A DNA stretch of 64,000 bases from assembly GCF_043555935.1 (NCBI RefSeq), contig NZ_JBIGIB010000007.1, forward strand, positions 1-64,000. The letters are read 5' to 3'. The notes under the pieces are model-generated. The model did not search any database and had not been told where the DNA came from. It saw nothing but the letters and a program-made list of their open reading frames with translations. Numbering within the stretch: the first letter of the stretch is position 1; every line of letters begins with the position of its first letter. This DNA comes from Pelomonas baiyunensis (lineage in GTDB: Bacteria > Pseudomonadota > Gammaproteobacteria > Burkholderiales > Burkholderiaceae_C). Shown here piece after piece: positions 33,928 through 42,828 of this stretch. Made by a program: the position numbers and the translations under genes.

Positions 33928-34761
33928 CGCAACTTGCGCCGCCTCGGCGGCCGGCGCCGACGCGGCTTCGCGCAACGGGCGGGCCACGCTGGTGGCTGGC
34001 ACACTGCGGCCCGAAACCACCGACTTGAGCAAGTCATGCTCGGCCAGCACGCGGGCGGCATAGCCGGCGTCTTCGGGCAGGTTGGCCGCCCCGACGTAAT
34101 AACGCAGGCCTTCTTCAAGGCTGCCGGCGCGCTGGATGCATTCCTTCAGCACCTGCACGCCCACGCGCAAGTTGGTCACGGGGTCGAACGCGGCGAGCGT
34201 GCCGCCGAAGGCCTCGTATTTGTCGTCGTGAACGCGGGTCATGACCTGCATGAGCCCTTGTGCGCCGACTGCGCTCTGCGCAAACGGGTTGAAGCGCGAC
34301 TCGATGGCCATGATGGCCAGGATGAGCGTGGGCTCAACCTTGGCACGCTGCCCCACGGCCCAGGCTTCCTGCACCAGGCGGCTGATGGGCTCGGGTGCCA
34401 CGCTGTAACGGCGCGCCAGCCAGTGCGCCACGGCGGCTTGCTGGCGGTTCAGCTCACGGGGGTCGGTGGCGGTGGCACGGGCGATGGCGTCCGGCTCGGC
34501 CTGGGCTAGCAAGGTGTTGCCTTCCGCTTCAGCGCGGGCCTCGTGCCGCGCGTTGAGCCAGCCGAGGGTGGCCGACTCCACCCGGTCACGCAGGCCCGCC
34601 TGGCTGAAAAACACCAACAGCACGGACACCACGGTCAGCCCCACCAGCGCCAGGGTGTTGTGACTCACCACGAGCAAGCCGTTCCCGATGTCCTTCACGA
34701 ACAACGAGGCGCAGGCGCGTGCCTGCGTGGCCAGATCGATGATGTCTTGACGTGTCGTCAT
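33916..34761 (-). CDS. membrane-anchored lytic transglycosylase (SLT domain)
   Basis: A 281-residue protein with one N-terminal membrane segment (about 37-58, LALVGLTVVSVLLVFFSQA) and a C-terminal goose-type lysozyme/SLT domain (about 105-245). The catalytic Glu is in AIMAIESRFNPFAQSAVGAQGLMQVM. The start ATG at 34761 has a strong AAGGAG site. It would cut peptidoglycan in the periplasm, for turnover or to make room for envelope machines. The C-terminal Ala-rich tail is unstructured. It is upstream of glyA on the same strand. Confidence 0.88.
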   Translation of the reverse strand: MTTRQDIIDLATQARACASLFVKDIGNGLLVVSHNTLALVGLTVVSVLLVFFSQAGLRDRVESATLGWLNARHEARAEAEGNTLLAQAEPDAIARATATDPRELNRQQAAVAHWLARRYSVAPEPISRLVQEAWAVGQRAKVEPTLILAIMAIESRFNPFAQSAVGAQGLMQVMTRVHDDKYEAFGGTLAAFDPVTNLRVGVQVLKECIQRAGSLEEGLRYYVGAANLPEDAGYAARVLAEHDLLKSVVSGRSVPATSVARPLREAASAPAAEAAQVALLH

Positions 34762-34927
34762 GCGACTCCTTGTGTCACGCCGCTGTTCGGAAGCCCCTGG
34801 GATGGGGCGCCGTCGAGGGCGACAGTGATAATTTCTCGGCACGTGCTGGGCGGTCTGTGGCGACGTTTCGCTCGGAGGACCTTGCCGACTCGGGTTCAGT
34901 GGAAACCCGAACGATCGAATTTTACGG

Positions 34928-34958
34928 GGTCAAGATAACCAGTCAAGGTTGCTTGACC
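34928..34958. repeat. inverted repeat upstream of ubiD
   Basis: GGTCAAG (34928-34934) and CTTGACC (34952-34958) form a perfect 7-bp inverted repeat with centres 24 bases apart; an additional AGTCAAGG lies between the arms. It ends 21 bases before the ubiD start codon, where an operator or leader hairpin could act. The rest of the 218-bp gap between the transglycosylase and ubiD shows no clear promoter. Confidence 0.4.
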
Positions 34959-34979
34959 TCTCCAACATTACTTTTGGTT

Positions 34980-36518
34980 ATGAAATACAGCGACCTGCGG
35001 GACTTCATGGCCGGGCTTGAACGCCTGGGTGAACTGCGCCGCGTGCGCGAATCGGTCTCGCCCAAGTTGGAGATGACGGCGCTCAGTGACCGGGTGCTGC
35101 GCGCTGCCGGGCCGGCGCTGCTGTTCGAGAACCCGACCGGCTACAACACGCCTGCGCTGACCAACCTGTTCGGCACCCCGCGGCGCGTGGCGCTGGGCAT
35201 GGGGGCCGAATCGCTGGCCGAGTTGCGCGAAGTGGGGCGGGTGCTGGCCAGCCTCAAAGAACCGGAGCCACCCAAGGGGCTGAAGGACGCCGGCAAGTTG
35301 CTGCAGATGGCCAAAGCCCTGTGGGACATGAAGCCCTCCGTCCAGCGCAAGGCGCCGTGCCAGGACGAAATCCTGTCGGGTGACGAGATCGATCTGGGTC
35401 GCCTGCCCATCCAGCATTGCTGGCCCGAAGACGCCGCGCCACTCATCACCTGGGGTTTGGTCATCACCCGGGCACCGGGCCGCAGCCGGCAAAACCTGGG
35501 CATCTACCGCCAACAGGTCATCGGGCCGCGCCAGGTGATCATGCGCTGGCTCGCCCACCGCGGTGGGGCGCTGGATTTCCGGGAATTCGCGCTTGCGAAC
35601 CCAGGCCAGCCATTCCCTTTGGCGGTGGCCTTGGGGGCCGACCCGGCGACCATCCTGGGCGCGGTCACGCCGGTGCCGGATTCACTGTCGGAATACCAGT
35701 TCGCCGGCCTGTTGCGGGGTTCGCGCACGGAGTTGGTGAATACCGCCGTGGGTAAAGACCAGCCGCTGCAGGCGCCCGCCTCCGCGGAAATCGTGCTGGA
35801 AGGCCACATTCCGCCTGCGCCGGCCGGCTACGCCGGCACCAGCGCGCACGGCGTGCCGCTGGAAGAGAAGGGCGGCTACCTGCACGCGCTGGAAGGCCCT
35901 TATGGCGACCACACCGGCTATTACAACGAACAAGACTGGTTCCCGGTGTTCGAGATCACCCGGCAAACCCAGCGGACGAACCCGATTTACCACTCCACTT
36001 ACACCGGCAAGCCGCCCGACGAGCCGGCCATCCTCGGTGTGGCGCTGAATGAAGTGTTCGTGCCCATCCTGCAAAAGCAGTTCCCGGAGATCGTCGACTT
36101 CTACCTGCCGCCGGAAGGGTGCAGCTACCGGATGGCGGTGGTGTCGATCAAAAAAGCATACCCGGGGCATGCCAAGCGGCTGATGTTCGGCATTTGGAGC
36201 TTCCTGCGCCAGTTCATGTACACGAAGTTCATCGTCGTGGTGGATGACGACATCGACACGCGCAACTGGCAGGAAGTCATCTGGGCGATCACCACGCGCA
36301 TGGACCCGGTGCGCGACACCACGCTGGTGGACAACACCCCCATCGACTACCTGGACTTCGCCTCACCGGTCAGCGGCCTGGGCGGCAAGATGGGGCTGGA
36401 TGCCACCAACAAGTGGGCGGGCGAAACCAGTCGGGAATGGGGCCGCGGCATCCAGATGACTCCGGACATCCAAGCCCGCACCGACGCCTTGTTCGAAAAA
36501 ATCTTCTTGAAAGCCTGA
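34980..36518 (+). CDS. ubiD: 4-hydroxy-3-polyprenylbenzoate decarboxylase UbiD
   Basis: UbiD removes the ring carboxylate during ubiquinone synthesis using prenylated FMN made by UbiX. ATG at 34980 starts the family sequence MKYSDLRDFMAGLERLGELRRV and gives 512 residues. LFENPTGYNTPALTNLFGTPRRVALGMG, LPIQHCWPEDAAPLITWGLVITR, NLGIYRQQVIGPRQVIMRWLAHRGGALDF and TKFIVVVDDDIDTRNWQEVIWAI are conserved UbiD blocks; the last carries acidic residues near the cofactor. ubiX is not in the window. Confidence 0.96.
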   Translation: MKYSDLRDFMAGLERLGELRRVRESVSPKLEMTALSDRVLRAAGPALLFENPTGYNTPALTNLFGTPRRVALGMGAESLAELREVGRVLASLKEPEPPKGLKDAGKLLQMAKALWDMKPSVQRKAPCQDEILSGDEIDLGRLPIQHCWPEDAAPLITWGLVITRAPGRSRQNLGIYRQQVIGPRQVIMRWLAHRGGALDFREFALANPGQPFPLAVALGADPATILGAVTPVPDSLSEYQFAGLLRGSRTELVNTAVGKDQPLQAPASAEIVLEGHIPPAPAGYAGTSAHGVPLEEKGGYLHALEGPYGDHTGYYNEQDWFPVFEITRQTQRTNPIYHSTYTGKPPDEPAILGVALNEVFVPILQKQFPEIVDFYLPPEGCSYRMAVVSIKKAYPGHAKRLMFGIWSFLRQFMYTKFIVVVDDDIDTRNWQEVIWAITTRMDPVRDTTLVDNTPIDYLDFASPVSGLGGKMGLDATNKWAGETSREWGRGIQMTPDIQARTDALFEKIFLKA

Positions 36519-36630
36519 CCAGCGTCGCCTAAGTTTTCAAGGCCTACTCAGGCGCTTCCTCTGGCGCAATCGTTGCGCGCCAGGAGCCCTGCGGCATTCG
36601 CCCGCAGAGCCCCACGGTGGCCTCGCCACC

Positions 36631-36665
36631 CGCCCCGCCCGGCCTGCAAGCCCGGCGGGGTTTCT
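36631..36665 (+). terminator. rho-independent terminator after ubiD
   Basis: CCCCGCC (36631-36637) pairs with GGCGGGG (36652-36658), enclosing a smaller GGCC/GGCT-rich loop, and is followed by TTTCTATTT. It lies about 110 bases beyond the ubiD stop, in the gap before the convergent ydcF-like gene. An imperfect CTGGCGC/GCGCGCCAG repeat lies further upstream in the same gap. Confidence 0.75.
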
Positions 36666-36702
36666 ATTTCCGGCGACTGCTGGCCTGCGCGTGTCTGAAG
36701 GT

Positions 36703-37491
36703 TCAGCGCCCCGCCCACCAGGCCAACTGTTCGTACAGCACGTAACGCACCCGGCCAAAACCTTCAACCGACGGGCACCAGTCGTCCAGGCTGCTCAGTG
36801 CGTCGACCCGAGCGCCGACGGGCGCCGGCACCACCTCAACACCCAGCGGCTGGGCCGCGGCCTGAAAAGCCCGCAGCGCGCGGCGCATGTGGGTGTCGTG
36901 CGTCACCAGCAGCACATGCTTCACGCCGGATGCGGCCAGCAGCGGCAGCGTCTGCGCCGCGTTCTCCCGGGTGTCGCGCGAACGCCCTTCGGCCCAAGTC
37001 AGCGGCAATTGATACAGCGTTGCCGCCGTGCGCCCCGCAACCAGCGCCTCTGGCTGCTTCAACTGGGTTGCCGTCCAGCCCACACCGCCCGAAAAACCCA
37101 GCGGCCAGCCGGTTTGCCGCGCAAGCCACGCCCCGTAGGCCAGCCGTTCCGCGGTGATGGCGTTCGGCACCGCCTCGCCGTACTCCGGCGCTTGCCGGCG
37201 CACGCCGCCTCCCAGCACCAGCACGGCGCCGCCAGGCTGCCCCCGCCATCGAGCCACCTCCGAGCGTGTCAACGCGGGTGGCGCTCCGACGGCGCGGCTC
37301 AGCAATTCGCCTGCCGCGTCGGTGGCCGAGAACCACAGCCCAAGCAGCGCCACGCCCAGCATGGCTAGGCCTGCGCGGCGCCCCCGGCGCAGCCGAAACC
37401 CACCCCAAGCGGCCAGCAGAATCAGTGGGGCCGGCGGCAGTGCTGCGGCCAGCAGGAAGGACTTGAATGCGGCATAGTCAATCGGCATCAC
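36703..37491 (-). CDS. YdcF-like DUF218 membrane protein
   Basis: A 262-residue protein with two N-terminal membrane helices (about 8-30 and 40-58) and a DUF218/YdcF-like domain (about 85-250) resembling SanA/ElyC proteins. Marks are AVLVLGGGVRRQAPEYGE, TAERLAYGAWLARQTGWPLGFSGG, ESRDTRENA-like EGRSRDTRENAAQTLPLL and LLVTHDTHMRRALRAF. ElyC/SanA proteins affect envelope integrity; the biochemical activity is unknown. It is convergent with ubiD and separated by the terminator. Confidence 0.85.
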   Translation of the reverse strand: MMPIDYAAFKSFLLAAALPPAPLILLAAWGGFRLRRGRRAGLAMLGVALLGLWFSATDAAGELLSRAVGAPPALTRSEVARWRGQPGGAVLVLGGGVRRQAPEYGEAVPNAITAERLAYGAWLARQTGWPLGFSGGVGWTATQLKQPEALVAGRTAATLYQLPLTWAEGRSRDTRENAAQTLPLLAASGVKHVLLVTHDTHMRRALRAFQAAAQPLGVEVVPAPVGARVDALSSLDDWCPSVEGFGRVRYVLYEQLAWWAGR

Positions 37492-37623
37492 GGGGGCATC
37501 ATCGCCGACCCAATAATCTGGCCCAGTGAGCGGACGCTCGCGTGGCAGCTCCTGAGTGGGCGCCCGCCGCGTCCCACCATGCCCGGCGGGCTGCTGAGGC
37601 TTGGTCGAGAAAGAGGGAACGAC

Positions 37624-38160
37624 ATGTCAGAACAATCGCTGGAGCGCATCACCCTCGGTGGCGGATGCTTTTGGTGCCTGGACGCCGTGTTTGAACGGGT
37701 GCGGGGCGTCGAACGGGTGGAGAGCGGCTATTGCAACGGCCAGCACCTGCGGCCCAACTACGAGCAGGTGTGCAGCGGCAACACGGGCCACGCTGAAGTG
37801 GTTCGGCTGGATTTCGACCCGCAGGTCGTGTCGCTGCGGGAACTTCTGGAAGTGTTCTTCACCATTCATGACCCCACCAGCCTGAATCGGCAGGGGGCGG
37901 ACGTGGGCACGCAATACCGCTCGGGCATCTATTGGCACACGCCGGCGCAGGAAGCCCTGGCCCTTGAGGTGCTGGCCGAGGTCAACGCCCATCACGCCGG
38001 CCGGGTTGTGACCGAATTGCTGCCCGAAACCAACTACCACCCCGCCGAGGCGTACCACCAGCAGTACTACGCCCGGAACCCCGACCAAGGCTATTGCGCC
38101 TTCGTGGTGGCCGGCAAGGTGGACAAATTCCTCGCCAGCTTCAAGCGCCTGGTCAAGTGA
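37624..38160 (+). CDS. msrA: peptide methionine (S)-S-oxide reductase MsrA
   Basis: MsrA repairs oxidised methionine in proteins. ATG at 37624 has an AGAGGG ribosome site and gives 178 residues. The catalytic motif GCFWCLDAVF has the reactive Cys; GYCNG, NPTYEQVCSGNTGHAEVV-like YEQVCSGNTGHAEVVRLDFD, and GTQYRSGIYW are conserved. Its TGA overlaps the ATG of an ABC ATPase gene (TGATG), so it may be translationally coupled to a transporter, an uncommon pairing. Confidence 0.95.
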   Translation: MSEQSLERITLGGGCFWCLDAVFERVRGVERVESGYCNGQHLRPNYEQVCSGNTGHAEVVRLDFDPQVVSLRELLEVFFTIHDPTSLNRQGADVGTQYRSGIYWHTPAQEALALEVLAEVNAHHAGRVVTELLPETNYHPAEAYHQQYYARNPDQGYCAFVVAGKVDKFLASFKRLVK

Positions 38161-38888
38161 TGCTGGCTTGGCGCGGGCTTCGATACGCGTACCCCCGCAG
38201 CGCGGCCATCGCGTACCCCGACTTCAGCCTGCGGCCGGGCCACCACCTGCTGTTGCGCGGCGCGTCAGGCGCGGGCAAGTCGACCTTGTTGGCGCTGTTG
38301 TCGGGGTTGTTGCGGGTTCAGGCGGGCGAGTTGCACGTGGCGGGCACCGCCTTGCACGGCATGCCGGCCCGAGCGCTGGATGCCTGGCGCGGCGCCACGC
38401 TCGGTGTGGTGCCGCAGCGCCTGCACCTCAGTGAGGCATTGACGGTGGCCGAGAACCTGGCGCTGCCGGCGTTGGCGGCGGGCCAGCCGGCGCTGCCGGA
38501 GCGGGCGCGCACGCTGCTGGACGCGCTGGATTTGTCCGGCCTGGCCCAGCGGCGGCCGCACCAACTCAGCGTGGGGCAGGCGCAGCGTGTGGCCCTGGCT
38601 CGCGCACTGATGCGCAAGCCGCAGATCCTGTTGGCAGACGAACCCAGCGCCAGCTTGGACGACGAACATGCGCTGCACATGCTGGCTTTGTTGCTGGATG
38701 CCGCCGAGCGCGAACGTTGCACGCTCGTCATCGCCAGCCACGACGCGCGTGTGACCGAGGCCCTGAGCGTGCGGGATGACGTGAGCGAACTCGTGTTGGC
38801 CGCTCCTGACGGCAGCGCGCAGGCGGTGGAAAACACCCGCCATTCCAGTGACCGCACCACCTACTGGGTAGACGAGGCGTCCCAATGA
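38160..38888 (+). CDS. ABC transporter ATP-binding protein (LolD/MacB type)
   Basis: A 242-residue ATPase of the MacB/LolD family. Walker A is GASGAGKST (about 36-44), the signature motif LSVGQAQRVALARAL (about 138), Walker B ILLADEPSASLD. It begins at ATG 38160 overlapping msrA (TGATG) and its end overlaps the permease gene (ATGA). With the FtsX-like permease downstream it forms a mechanotransmission-type exporter rather than an importer, as no binding protein is encoded. Substrate is unknown. Confidence 0.9.
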   Translation: MLAWRGLRYAYPRSAAIAYPDFSLRPGHHLLLRGASGAGKSTLLALLSGLLRVQAGELHVAGTALHGMPARALDAWRGATLGVVPQRLHLSEALTVAENLALPALAAGQPALPERARTLLDALDLSGLAQRRPHQLSVGQAQRVALARALMRKPQILLADEPSASLDDEHALHMLALLLDAAERERCTLVIASHDARVTEALSVRDDVSELVLAAPDGSAQAVENTRHSSDRTTYWVDEASQ

Positions 38889-40114
38889 TCCGGCTCGCGT
38901 GGCGATACCTGTGGTCCAGCCCGCTGACCACCGGGCTCAATCTGCTGCTGCTGACCCTGGGGCTGGCGGCGATGACGTTCGTACTGCGTGCCGGCGCCCA
39001 GGTGGAAGCGGGCCTGCGGCGTGATTTGGCGGGCATCGACCTCGTGGTGGGCGCCAAGGGCAGTCCAATGCAGCTGATGCTCGCCGGCGTGTTTCACTTG
39101 GACAGCCCGACCGGCAACATCCCCTTGAGCACGCTCGACAAGCTGCGCCATCAGCCGCTGGTGGGGCTGGCCGTGCCGCTCTCGCTCGGGGATACGTTCC
39201 GCGGCTTTCGTGTGGTGGGCACATCGCCGGACTACCTCGGCTTGTATGGCGGCCAGTTGGCCACCGGCACGCTCTGGAGCGGCCCACTGGAGGCGGTGCT
39301 GGGCGCCGACGTCGCGCGTGCCGCCGGACTCAAACCGGGAGATCGCTTCGCCGGCAGTCACGGACTGGGCGCGGGCGGCAGCGAGCATGCCGAGCGGCCT
39401 TTCCTGGTGGTGGGTGTGCTGGCGCCATCCGGAACCGTGCTGGACCGCCTGGTGCTGACCGACCTGCGTTCCATTTGGGCCTTGCATGAGGGGCACGGCA
39501 CGCCGGCCAAGCCTGCAGGGTCTGCCGCGGCCGGCCCTCACGACGCGCATGGCGAACACGACGACGACCGCGAGACGACGCTGGTGCTCGTGCGCTACCG
39601 CAGCCCGCTGGCCGCGGTGATGTTGCCGCGCTGGGTCAATGCGCAAGACGGGCTGCAGTCTGCCGCGCCGGCGCTGGAAACCGCCCGCTTGATGCGGCTG
39701 ATGGGTGCCGGCGTGGAGGTGCTGAAGGGCTTCGGCGGGGTGCTGCTGCTGGCGGCGGGCTTGTCGGTCTGGGTGGCGCTGATTCACGCGGTTCGCGCCC
39801 GCCAGGGCGACCTCGCCATGATGCGCATGCTGGGCGCGCCGGCCTGGCGCGTGGCGCTGCTGATTGGGCTGGAAGCCCTGCTGTTGGCGGTGCTGGCCAC
39901 GGTGCTGGGCCTCGGGGCCGGGCATGCGCTGGTGCAGGTGCTGGGCTGGGTGCTGACCGAACAGCAGTCGCTTCGCCTGGGCCCACTGGGCTGGAGCGAG
40001 GCCGAGCTGTGGGTGCCGATGGCGGCGCTGAGCCTCGCGCTGCTGGCGGCGGCCTGGCCCGCTTGGCGGGCCTATCGGCTAGATGTGACCACGCTGCTGC
40101 AAGCGCCGCGCTGA
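38885..40114 (+). CDS. FtsX-like ABC permease with His-rich loop
   Basis: A 409-residue permease with four membrane helices (about 15-35, 285-310, 325-355, 375-400) and a large periplasmic domain (about 40-280), the MacB/FtsX layout. The periplasmic part carries a His/Asp cluster, HEGHG at 201-205 and PHDAHGEHDDD at 218-228, with five His within 25 residues, suggesting metal binding. It is coupled to the ATPase gene and followed 17 bases later by a DUF3299 gene. Comparable ATPase-permease-DUF3299 sets occur in zinc-regulated loci of other proteobacteria (my recollection of the Vibrio zrg genes), so a metal-linked role is possible. Confidence 0.85.
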   Translation: MIRLAWRYLWSSPLTTGLNLLLLTLGLAAMTFVLRAGAQVEAGLRRDLAGIDLVVGAKGSPMQLMLAGVFHLDSPTGNIPLSTLDKLRHQPLVGLAVPLSLGDTFRGFRVVGTSPDYLGLYGGQLATGTLWSGPLEAVLGADVARAAGLKPGDRFAGSHGLGAGGSEHAERPFLVVGVLAPSGTVLDRLVLTDLRSIWALHEGHGTPAKPAGSAAAGPHDAHGEHDDDRETTLVLVRYRSPLAAVMLPRWVNAQDGLQSAAPALETARLMRLMGAGVEVLKGFGGVLLLAAGLSVWVALIHAVRARQGDLAMMRMLGAPAWRVALLIGLEALLLAVLATVLGLGAGHALVQVLGWVLTEQQSLRLGPLGWSEAELWVPMAALSLALLAAAWPAWRAYRLDVTTLLQAPR

Positions 40115-40131
40115 AGTTCGACAATCCGCGC

Positions 40132-40659
40132 ATGACGTTCAACTTCCATTTTTTGACGCGCGAGGCGGGCCGGGCTACACGCGCTGCGGTGTGCATGCTC
40201 GCCACAGTGGCCTCGCTGGGTCATGCGCAGGTGGCGCCCAGCATCGGCCAGGGGCCCGGTTATCACGATCCGCGCAGCCCGTTCAAGCCACTGGAGGAGC
40301 GCGCGGACATCGTGTCGTGGAAGCTGCTGTCGCAGGTCACCGCTCGGGCCGAAAAGAAAAAGATCGTGCCGACCTTTCCCGCCGCCGTGCAGGCCCTCGA
40401 CCGCAAGACCGTCAAGGTGCAGGGCTTCATGATGCCGCTGGAGGCGGGCGACAAGCAGCAGCACTTCCTGCTGTCGTCGGTCCCCACGAGCTGCTCGTTC
40501 TGCGTTCCGGCCGGCCCTGAGGGCTTGGTGGAGGTGCGCACACGCAAGCCGGTGCGCTACACGCTGGAACCCGTGGTGGTGGAGGGCACGCTGGCCGTGC
40601 TGACGGACGACCCCTACGGCTTGTATTACCGCGTGGAAGACGGCAGCCCCGTCAATTGA
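40132..40659 (+). CDS. DUF3299 exported protein, Cys-pair containing
   Basis: A 175-residue protein with an N-terminal signal (about 1-33, ending LGHAQ). The DUF3299 core contains VSWKLLSQVTAR, VKVQGFMMPLEAG, HFLLSSVPTSCSFCVPAGPEGLVEVRT and VVVEGTLAVL. The CSFC pair at 121-124 could bind a metal or form a redox disulphide. It lies 17 bases after the permease and is probably co-transcribed with it. The family has no established biochemical function; association with metal-responsive ABC genes is a hint. Confidence 0.85.
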   Translation: MTFNFHFLTREAGRATRAAVCMLATVASLGHAQVAPSIGQGPGYHDPRSPFKPLEERADIVSWKLLSQVTARAEKKKIVPTFPAAVQALDRKTVKVQGFMMPLEAGDKQQHFLLSSVPTSCSFCVPAGPEGLVEVRTRKPVRYTLEPVVVEGTLAVLTDDPYGLYYRVEDGSPVN

Positions 40660-40719
40660 CGCAACGCGCCGCAGGCGGCGTCGGGGCCGCGCGCAGGTCG
40701 TCGCACCGTGGTGCAGGAG

Positions 40720-41355
40720 TCAGGGCGCCAACCGGGCACGCACCCATTCACCGTTTTCAAGCGTGAAGCGCAGGCGGTCATGCAGGCGAGAGCGACGGCC
40801 CTGCCAAAACTCGTAGCGGTCCGGCACCAGGCGGTAGCCACCCCAGTGTGGCGGCCGCTCGGGGTTCAGGCCGTGCTGCACGGCGGCTTTGGCGGCATTC
40901 GCCACCAGCACAGCGCGGGTGCTGATGACCTGGCTTTGCGGCGAGGCCCAGGCGCCCAGGCGGGAGTCCAGCGGGCGGCTTTGAAAGTACGCATCCGACT
41001 CTTCAGCCGCAGTCTTTTCCACGCGGCCTTCGATGCGCACCACGCGCTCCATTTCCACCCAGTGGAACTGCAGCGCGGCAAAGGGCAGGTGCGCTAACTC
41101 CTCACCCTTGCGGCTTTCGTAATTGGTGAACCACACCATGCCGCGTGCGTCGCAGCCCTTGAGCAGCACCACACGCGTGGACGGGCGCCCGTTCGCGCCC
41201 ACGGTCGCCAAGGTCATGGCGGTGGGCTCGGAGACGTCATGCGCGATGGCTTCGTCCATCCACTGCTGGAACAACGCGAGTGGGCCGTTCGCGGCTTGTG
41301 CCTCGTCCAGTTCGCCCAACTCGTAGCTCTTGCGAAAGTCACTCAGTTTGCTCAT
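40720..41355 (-). CDS. pdxH: pyridoxamine 5'-phosphate oxidase
   Basis: PdxH is the FMN enzyme that makes pyridoxal 5'-phosphate from PNP or PMP. The 211 residues contain all family blocks: EPTAMTLATVGANGRPSTRVVLLKGCDARGMVWFTNYESRKGEEL, FHWVEMERVVRIEGRVEK, SQSQVIS-like SPQSQVISTRAVL, PPHWGGYRLVPDRYEFWQGRRSRLHDRL and the terminal RLAP. It is convergent with the DUF3299 gene; the 60-base gap holds GC-rich inverted sequence but no T-run. Confidence 0.96.
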   Translation of the reverse strand: MSKLSDFRKSYELGELDEAQAANGPLALFQQWMDEAIAHDVSEPTAMTLATVGANGRPSTRVVLLKGCDARGMVWFTNYESRKGEELAHLPFAALQFHWVEMERVVRIEGRVEKTAAEESDAYFQSRPLDSRLGAWASPQSQVISTRAVLVANAAKAAVQHGLNPERPPHWGGYRLVPDRYEFWQGRRSRLHDRLRFTLENGEWVRARLAP

Positions 41356-41505
41356 GGGGCCACAGTATGCAGACCTTCCCCTAAAGGCCTTCCCCTAGGT
41401 GAACGTACCAGTTTCAAGCGCAGGGGCACTGGGCATGCTTGTGGCACTGCAGCAAACACCGGAAACCGCTGCGTCCAGTGGTTTTTTGGAAGGGATTGAT
41501 TGCAC

Positions 41506-42114
41506 ATGACCCCACGACGCCCCGCCGTCGTCGTTCTGGCCGCCGGCCGAGGATCTCGCTTTCGAGGCGCCGGCCACAAGCTGGAGCAGGCCCTGGGCCA
41601 CGCGTCCGGCAGTGACACCTTGCTCAGCCGCACCTTGGCGCACGCCATCGCCTCACGCCTGCCGGTGGTGGTGGTCACCACGCCGAGCCTCGCGCCTGTC
41701 GTCTACCGGCAGGTGGCCGCACGGGACGTGGTGGTGCTGGCGGACCGGGACGCCCAAGGCCGCCCCCAGCCCATCGGCATGGGGCATTCCATTGCCGCAG
41801 GCGTCGGGGCGGCAGGCGATGCGGCGGGCTGGTTGATCTTGCCGGCCGACATGCCGCTCGTGCAGCCCAGCACCTTGCAGGCCGTGGCGGAGGGCTTGGC
41901 GCGCTATCCGGTGTGCTACGCGCAGTACCGGGGCATGCAAGGGCACCCGGTCGGCTTCGGCACCGAGCTGTACTCCGAACTCACCGCCCTGCAAGGCGAC
42001 GAAGGCGCACGGCGCATCGTGGCCCGATACGCGGCCCAGGCCATCCCGGTGAACGACCCCGGCGTGCACATCGATGTGGACACCGTGGAAGACCTTGCGC
42101 GCCTGCGCGGCTGA
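41506..42114 (+). CDS. MocA/MobA-like nucleotidyltransferase
   Basis: A 202-residue NTP-transferase of the MobA-like family. The signature VVLAAGRGSRFRGAGHKLEQAL matches the nucleotide-binding loop (LAAGxGxRxG...K), and LPADMPLVQPSTLQAV holds the metal-binding Asp. Relatives (MocA) add CMP or GMP to molybdopterin cofactor; some act on sugar phosphates. No molybdoenzyme genes lie nearby, so the substrate is uncertain. A TTG at 41500 is an alternative start. Confidence 0.85.
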   Translation: MTPRRPAVVVLAAGRGSRFRGAGHKLEQALGHASGSDTLLSRTLAHAIASRLPVVVVTTPSLAPVVYRQVAARDVVVLADRDAQGRPQPIGMGHSIAAGVGAAGDAAGWLILPADMPLVQPSTLQAVAEGLARYPVCYAQYRGMQGHPVGFGTELYSELTALQGDEGARRIVARYAAQAIPVNDPGVHIDVDTVEDLARLRG

Positions 42115-42147
42115 CTGGCTCGACCGTTGAGGCGTTGACGCGCGGCT

Positions 42148-42774
42148 TCAGATCGTCGGCGTGCATAAGCCGTGTGCGGCCGCCAGGCGAGCCTGTCGCT
42201 CCAACTCCCGGTCTCGGATGCCGTGGGCGCGCAAGCCGTCCACCGTTCTCAGCAGATAGTCGAGCGTCGTGCCGTAGCGGCCACGCGCGTGCTGAAAGAT
42301 GTGCAGCAACTCCGAGTCGCTCAGCGCGCCGCACCAGTTCGCGCTGCGGCGCGACAGCGTGAACCCGAGCGCCCGCACCGGGCCATGCGGCGTGTCGCAC
42401 ACCAGCCATTTCGGGTCGTACACACCGGTGGGCATCTCGCGGGCCCACAGGGCGGTCAGCACAGCTTCGGCGTCGTGGCGGGCCACGCGGTAGACCAAGC
42501 CCCGGCAACTGCCGCCCGACACCAACGCCAGCACCAGGCCCGGCGCCTCGGGTGAGCCCCGGTTCACCCGGGAGCGCATGCGCAGCACCCGGTGATAGCC
42601 CTGCACGCGTGCCGGCAGCGCCTGTTCCACCTCGAAATCTGGGCGCCAGATGAGCGAGCCATAGGCAAACAGCAGCAAATCGTCGCCGCTGGCTCGCCAT
42701 TGAGCCTGAGTTTCTTCCAGCAATCGGGCGCTGCGGGCCGCCCCTTGAAGCATGAGTGCATGGGCCGATGACAT
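42148..42774 (-). CDS. chaC: glutathione-specific gamma-glutamylcyclotransferase ChaC
   Basis: ChaC cleaves the gamma-glutamyl bond of glutathione to give 5-oxoproline and Cys-Gly. The 208-residue protein has the substrate-binding loop FAYGSLIWRPDF, VQGYHRVLRMRSRVNRGSPEAPGLVLALVSGG with the presumed catalytic Glu region, and REMPTGVYDPKWL. ATG at 42774 (MSSAHAL) is the family-typical start; an earlier in-frame start extends 14 residues. It is divergent from edd. Confidence 0.9.
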   Translation of the reverse strand: MSSAHALMLQGAARSARLLEETQAQWRASGDDLLLFAYGSLIWRPDFEVEQALPARVQGYHRVLRMRSRVNRGSPEAPGLVLALVSGGSCRGLVYRVARHDAEAVLTALWAREMPTGVYDPKWLVCDTPHGPVRALGFTLSRRSANWCGALSDSELLHIFQHARGRYGTTLDYLLRTVDGLRAHGIRDRELERQARLAAAHGLCTPTI

Positions 42775-42828
42775 CGCGCCATGTTGGCACGGCAGTACCC
42801 AGCCCGTAACCCGCACACCCCAGGAGGG

